Assembly: GCA_905250125.1 (NCBI GenBank)
Contig: CAJNOL010000916.1
Coordinates: 30,306 to 94,305, forward strand
Reading direction: 5' to 3'
From: Rotaria sordida
Taxonomy: Eukaryota > Rotifera > Eurotatoria > Philodinida > Philodinidae
Length of the DNA stretch: 64,000 nucleotides
A program made the translations under genes and the position numbers. The notes under the pieces were generated by a model. The model did not search any database and was not told the origin of the DNA. It worked only from the letters and a program-made list of their open reading frames with translations. Numbering within the stretch: the first letter of the stretch is position 1; each line of letters starts with the position of its first letter. Positions 58,107 to 64,000 of the stretch are shown piece after piece.

Positions 58107-59630
58107 TATAAGTAAAACAGTTAAGAAAAATTGCTTAACATGCTTAGAAGTATCAACATTTACAAAGTCATAAAATGTAGTCAGACTCATGCACCATTGA
58201 TAAAACTAACTATCATAAAAGTTCCGTTTTATTTTATGATAAATTTACGTTTAGCATCTAATTATGGACAAAAAAATTCATTTTGTTGTTTGAATCAAAA
58301 TTAGTCATTTTTTATTATATTTTTTTTTTGTATTTATTAGACAAATGACGGAAGTAGTTTAACTGATTTCCAACTTTCGACTTCATCTTTTGGCTATAAG
58401 GTAGCTCTCAGATGAGTCGTAAGAGAAGCAAACTTCGATAACGTTAAAAATTTCCAGGATAAATCACTAAGTATTTATTTGTATACCATCTGTATTGTAT
58501 AAGTTGGAGAAAGGCAAGTGCAGTCATTGAGAAATAAATAAGTGTTACTAATTTTATCACATTATTTCGATGTTATATTTCAGTTAAACTCAACATAGTA
58601 TTATGAGAATTATATATGAATAGTAGTTTGAAAAAAAGAAGTGAAGAAAAACACTTTATTTTTTATTCTTCAAAACGAAAAATCATAAATACACATGCTT
58701 GAAGGATTTTTATAGATTTACCGAGACTTATTTATAACTAAAATATCAACTTAAAAGTTTGAAATCAATTGAAATATTTCTCTCATAAGATTTCAAGTCT
58801 ATACAATGAAAAATAAAGATCTTAAAAACAATCGACATTGAAATCAAAGTTCAAAATCATACACATACAATTACGGAGCCACTGGTTCGGGTCCACAAAA
58901 ACGTCGATCCGTCGTTTCTCTTTTATACCATTTATCAAACAATTGTCTTTGACAATGAATCAAACCCATACCCGCATATCATAGGTAGTGAAACATTTTG
59001 AATTTAGGATAGGCTCAACAACGAGCAAATTTTATGTCCGAGTTGTAAGCACTGAAAGGCTATCCGTTTGATTTTCTGAAAAGTCCGTAGCAACCATTTT
59101 GTCCTTTACCATTTCATTTCTACCTACGTAGCTTTTGTGTTCAAAAAAAAAATTCAGAATTTGTAACTCATCTTTTTCCAAGATGGAACAATACAAAAAC
59201 AAAATATTTTCTTATCGATTGATAGTTAAATAGAAATATGTCTCTTAATCAATATCTTTTATATTGTAATGAATATTTCATAAATCTAGATATATAATAT
59301 TATTGAATAATCCTCTCATATTTGTATTTGATTGAAAATATAAAAAGAAGTTACGACAATAAAGAAGAGAAAAAAAAAAGAGAGTGAGACACTCAATATC
59401 ATACAATGAATAAAATGTCCACAAAAAAAAAAACGCACGCTAAGGACCATGTTCGAATCGTAATCAATTGTTAAATCTAAAAGCAAAAACGTGTTAAATA
59501 ACACATATCACAAATCATCAAAAAAACAAATATTTTATGCATTCAAAACAAGAAAAACAAAAACACTCTATCACATAACATCCCATGAGACAATTTAACA
59601 TATCTTACTTTGTTTTTGTTTTTTCTTCTT
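58107..59630. other. Intergenic, PAX6 3' flank
   Basis: AT-rich with no coding exon recognised. 59316-59504 is pyrimidine/purine-biased low-complexity sequence. A GTTCGAATCG near 59451 superficially resembles a tRNA B box but has no A box or cloverleaf. Confidence 0.45.
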
Positions 59631-60085
59631 CTAAGGTAATATTGGTGGTGAATACCATATATGTGGTGCACCACCATATGATGACATATTTTTCATATGA
59701 TCTAAATCTATAAGATTTCTTTGAATTTTAATTAATTAATTTTTTTTTAAAATGTTTCTATACCTGATGATAGATTAGTTGGTATACTTGTTGAATAATT
59801 AGGACAAGAACGATTATAAGGTGAACTAAATGGGCTAAGTCCATCATAACCACGTGTTGAACCTAAAAACATAAGAATTGAGTTATATATCAATTTGTTT
59901 TTTTTTTCTTTCTATATAACACAAAAAAACAAAAAAGTTTCCTTTAGGGTATAGACATTTCAATTAAAGTAATTCAATTATTTTATAAATATAACTTACT
60001 TGGAAAAAATGTTGGATATGCACTAGAACTACATGCAACAGCAGCAGCCATTTGTCCAGTAAAACTTGAACCAAATGCTCCATAT

Positions 60086-60118
<33 letters not shown>

Positions 60119-62251
60119 GGATCATTAGGTGTTGTTAATACTTGAGGATAAAGTGATGATGATGTTGGTTGTAATTGTTGTGATAATGAAAGTGGTGGTG
60201 TTGAACCTGATGGACGCATATTTTCACCCATATCATTAATTAATTGTTGTTGTTGTTGTTGATGTTGTCGACGACCTTTAACTTTATCTTCACGACGATA
60301 TTTAGCTCGACGATTTGAAAACCATACCTAAAAACAATTTTTATTTGGTTTGAAAAAACAAAACAAAAAATAAAAGAAAATGTCATACTTGAATTCTTGC
60401 TTCAGGTAAATTAATTTTTTGTGCAAGTTTTTCACGTGCATATACATCTGGATAATGTGTGCCATTAAAAGCTAAATTTTGTATATGAGAAAAAAAAAAA
60501 ATTTTCTTTTTCCTTTTTATATATACCTTGTTCTAAAGCATCAATTTGTTCTTGTGTAAATGATGTTCTATTACGTTGTAATTTACGTTTTAATTTTAAA
60601 CGTTCTTGTATAGCGTCTTCATTCTCATTTAAACCATCACGTACAACTGTTTTGCTATCATTACTTGCATCAGTCAAATCTAAAGAAACAAAAAAAAAAA
60701 AAAAAATTTTTTTTTTTCTTCTTGTCATTTACAATTGAATGAATAAAAAGAATGTTATCAACGATGTGGAAAAATGTACGGATTAGTATGAGATTGAACA
60801 TCTGTAAAATAATGACACAAGTTTGTTTTTTTCTTCTTCTTTAAGAAACATCCAATAAGATATTAGATTCTTACACATTGACGAAAAAAAAATCAAATTA
60901 TTACTTCTTTTTTTTTTTTTTTTTTGTTTGTAAGGAAATAAATCAGTACCTTTAGGGCATAAGTAATTTATTCTAATCAATACAGGAGGGGGAAGGACCA
61001 CTTTATTGAAATAGTATAAATTTCATTGCTCGAAATCAAAGCTTTAGCCGAATATACTCAATTGAGTTTTACTAATCTATATCTAACTAGTGTTTTATCA
61101 AGCCTTGAGGCACAGTATCCCTCAGAAGATCGGATTGATCCTTCCTGAGTTTGTATGCTCCTAAAAATAGATGTTCGCACTCCCGGACTTTATAATTGTC
61201 TCTCCGTAAGAGAAAATACAAATAACATATTGAATAGAAAATTTTTCTTTTTTTTTTTTTTTTATTTTACCTCCTAAATCTTGATGATGCCCATGATTAG
61301 CATCATGTGTTTGATGTTTATATTCTGAATTTGAATCTCCACTAGTTGAATATGCTGTTGATGGTGGTTGTGCACCAGAATGATGAACATAAAATGATGA
61401 TGATGATGATGGCCATGGTTGACTTTGTAAAACACGTAATTTATCACCAACATAATATGTTTCATGATTTGTCATTGAATCTAATGATTTTGAACCAAGA
61501 TTTCTTAAGACTCGATTTATTGAAGATACCTTAAATGAAAAATAAAAATTATTATATTTTATTTTATTCTTTTTTTTCATATTATACATACACTTGGTAT
61601 ATTTTCTGGATTACAAACATTTTCCGCTAAAAGACGATCACGAATTTCCCATGCAAATATGGACGGTGTTTCACGTTTATATTGAGCAATTTTTTGTACA
61701 ACATCATTTGTTGCTACACGAGGCTTTGAACCTCCAATTGCACGTGGTTTTATTGAACCTGTTTCATAATATCGTGCTAAAATTTTTGATACACAACCAT
61801 TTGATACTTGTAAACACCGACTTATATCACAAGGACGCATGCCATTGTGAGCAAGTTCAACTATACGTGTTCGTGTACTATCCGGTAATGGCCGACCATT
61901 AACAAATAAACCTCCAAGTTGATTAACTCCTGAATGGCCTAGAAAATTAATATATATTTATTTCTCATTACATATTCATGCTTGATATTAAAAAAAAAAG
62001 AAGAAACAGTATCAACACTTGAAATTTAGTGTAGTGTAATAAAAATTGTGATCAACCACCCGCCGGTGATTGATCATATTCTAATTTCTTATCAAAACAA
62101 CAACAACAATAATAGTAACATGTTTTTTCTTGTAACAACGATTTCTTAAAAATAAATAATAACCTTACGGGCAGTTTTTATGTTTGATGTAATACTCAAG
62201 TAAGGATAACGTACCTTTATGTGCCATTGATAGATCATTATGAATATCCAT
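59631..62251 (-). CDS. PAX6: PAX6 paired-box and homeodomain transcription factor
   Basis: Eight minus-strand exons (62215-62251, 61592-61938, 61271-61529, 60527-60679, 60389-60471, 60000-60327, 59764-59862, 59631-59707) total 461 codons, i.e. 460 residues (human 422). The paired domain (about residues 13-140) starts [19 protein letters not shown] and includes [20 protein letters not shown] and [13 protein letters not shown]. The paired-type homeodomain is at about 248-307: [45 protein letters not shown] with Ser at position 50, the Pax class mark. The C-terminal Ser/Pro/Thr-rich transactivation region contains a Gln run and nine consecutive His. A nuclear regulator of eye and nervous-system development in animals. 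The exons are close together (largest intron about 0.6 kb). A probable 5'UTR intron lies just upstream (acceptor about 62264, donor about 62335). Confidence 0.95.
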
Positions 62252-63749
62252 TGTATTGATAAACTAGAATAAGAAAAAATAACAATCAAAAGAAAATATA
62301 CTTAAAACAAAGTAAAAGAATAAAAACTATTTACCCTGACATGATTTCAAACTATTCTTATCCGAATGTCTGTTATGGTATGTGTGTATGTATGTGTTTT
62401 TTCCTCTTACTCTTTTTTTTTTTTAGTTTTTTTCTATTTTCTATAATTGTGATTTATTCAACTATATAGTTAATGTTCATTGAATCATGTATTTATTGAT
62501 CATCAACAGTCACTCATTGGGGCGTAGTTGTTTTCTTTTCAATATAAGAATCCGAATAAAAAACGAAGGAAGAAATGTAGAAATACAATCGAATATCTTG
62601 ATTATCTTTGAACAAATATATTTTCCGTTTCTTTTCTTTTTTTTTTCTTCATCTCGGTCGGTTTTCTTCTTCTTTTTTTATATTTATATATATATATATT
62701 GAGAATATTAGTAACAACTTACAGTTCAGTGAGTTGGAACTTGTTTCGGATCACACACGGGCGGGCGGGCGGACAACGCTCGCACGGATTCGGTTAGTTA
62801 GCCTCGTGTGAACGCTCGATTTGTGCGCTTACAACTGAAAGCATCGAGACAAAACACATATACAAGAGAAAAATCGGGCAAGCGTATAACGACAAGAAAA
62901 AGAGAAATAGATCGCGAAAGGATAAGAGAGAGATGAGGAGAGAGAAAAAAAATGCCATAAGAGACTCCATAGGCAGCAAATCCGATTGTTTGTCGGTCTT
63001 TTTTCTCTTCTTTTTTTTCCTCTCTATTTTTTTCTACTCGAATGAATATATTCGTATCTTTCCCTTTCGTTCTCTCTTCTGACTGGCTACCTTTTCTTTT
63101 TTTTTTTTTTTTTCTTCATCTGGTTGTCATTCATATAGACGACGCCTAAGCACTTTGTTATAATCAAGTAGGCGAAGAGAAGAACAAATTAACTATTGGT
63201 TGGCTGATTTCTTTTTTCCTCTCGGGTCGTTTAATGATTGGTTACTTATTTCTAGTCTGTTATTGCCCTTTTTTTTTCTTTCCTTTTTTCTTTTTCTACC
63301 TGAATCTTGAGTCTCAATATATATTTTTTTCTTTTTCCGTATCTTGTTCATTTACGATTTATTACTGACCACCCAGAGAGAAAGAAATTATGCCTGATTA
63401 CACATATGTAGTTAGGACAAGGACATTGGTCAGCAGTGACAATTCCCAACGGAAGAATAATTTTCTACGGCTATGATCATCTAATAATTTCTGCTTGAAA
63501 AAATTTGCCAAGTCGGTATCAAATCGTTTATAATATTATTCATACGATGTGTTCTTATTTGTTATTCATGGACAAGAATAACAAACGACGCCTTGATATT
63601 TTAATTAAAAACGAAACGAAACGTAGAAAAAAAAATCGATCCGCTTGTTATTGTCGCCATCAAATGAGAAAGTCAACAACAATTGAAACAAAAAGAAATA
63701 AATTAGAATTAAAAGAAATACAAATGATTATATGTCTCTATTCGATTGA

Positions 63750-63781
<32 letters not shown>

Positions 63782-64000
63782 ATACCCTTAAGAAATAATC
63801 ATTTTTGATTATTTTTATTTCCGTTTTTTTTTCATTTGTATAGTTTATTTATATCAGATCTTTTCCCATAATAATTATCATACAAAACAGAGAGAAAGAA
63901 AAAAGATACCTTAAAATTTCCACTTAAGGAAAGATTCTATCTTACAACATATAAAGTTTATTGATCTTAGTCTTTCATTTATCGAATACAAGTGCTATAA
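62252..64000. other. PAX6 upstream region with small GC-rich patch
   Basis: No protein-coding exon recognised. A minus-strand acceptor (TTATTCTAG) about 12 bp before the PAX6 ATG and a donor (GTCAGGGTAAAT, about 62335) suggest a non-coding first exon above 62336. The patch 62755-62815 (GGGCGGGCGGGCGGACAACG) is unusually GC/CpG-rich and may belong to the promoter. The rest is pyrimidine-rich and AT-rich, with a (TA)n run near 63750-63775. The frame at 63505-63798 is Lys/Asn-rich and unconvincing. Confidence 0.45.

Noticed and set aside
59440..59475. tRNA-like B-box (GTTCGAATCG)
   Set aside because: No A box at the right distance and no cloverleaf pairing could be drawn.
60790..60810. Possible extra PAX6 exon after a TTTTACAG acceptor
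   Set aside because: The in-phase reading meets TGA within about 15 codons and no suitable donor restores the frame to the homeodomain exon; skipping it gives a clean join.
63505..63798. 97-codon + strand open frame
   Set aside because: Asn/Lys/Ile-rich with a TA-repeat tail; composition is that of AT-rich non-coding DNA.

Overview
The window is nuclear DNA of an animal. It is very AT-rich, most introns are about 50-110 bp GT-AG introns, and most exons can be joined in frame into conserved metazoan proteins (PAX6, PTEN, NPC1, Smaug, SEC14L1, TFIIE-beta, SIL1, ABHD13, myosin regulatory light chain). Gene compactness, AT bias and short introns fit a small invertebrate. A bdelloid rotifer is my best guess, but that is inference. 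There are no operons, rRNA, tRNA or CRISPR. A 10-N assembly gap lies at 7678-7687. Layout: (1) 1-1018 +, 3' end of an EGF-like single-pass membrane protein; 2847-3534 +, four-TM protein resembling TMEM212; 4142-4276 +, an odd GC-rich short ORF. (2) 4601-7131 -, TFIIE-beta (GTF2E2); 7723-11188 -, Smaug/SAMD4 lacking its C-terminus at the gap. (3) 13570-19614 -, NPC1; 20762-26058 -, SEC14L1-type PRELI/CRAL-TRIO/GOLD protein; 27740-30417 -, PTEN. (4) 31033-34054 +, a decayed HERPUD (HERP) homologue; 35258-39204 +, ABHD13 hydrolase; 40380-45134 +, a cholinesterase/neuroligin-like type I membrane esterase with an intact catalytic triad. (5) 45249-48781 -, one or two Arg/Gln/Tyr-rich unknown genes; 49182-50453 -, myosin regulatory light chain assembled from eight tiny exons; 51395-55405 -, SIL1; 55706-56955 -, four-LIM protein. 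(6) 57093-58097, a 1005-bp mobile element carrying a FLYWCH zinc-finger ORF; 59631-62251 -, PAX6; then PAX6 upstream DNA to 64000. The genes are mostly independent housekeeping or developmental genes, not a pathway. Several touch lipid and membrane biology: NPC1 (sterol export), SEC14L1 (lipid transfer) and PTEN (PIP3 phosphatase). Two touch ER quality control: SIL1 and the dead HERPUD. Most exceptional introns over about 600 bp contain, or may contain, foldback or MITE-like repeats, which accounts for much of the length variation. The best candidate for something undescribed is the FLYWCH-carrying element. It has a perfect 9-bp target duplication, inverted ends built of tandem GGATTTACTGTCC units, and one intact zinc-finger ORF but no transposase. 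All exon joins are my own reading of splice sites and frame, with no transcript evidence.
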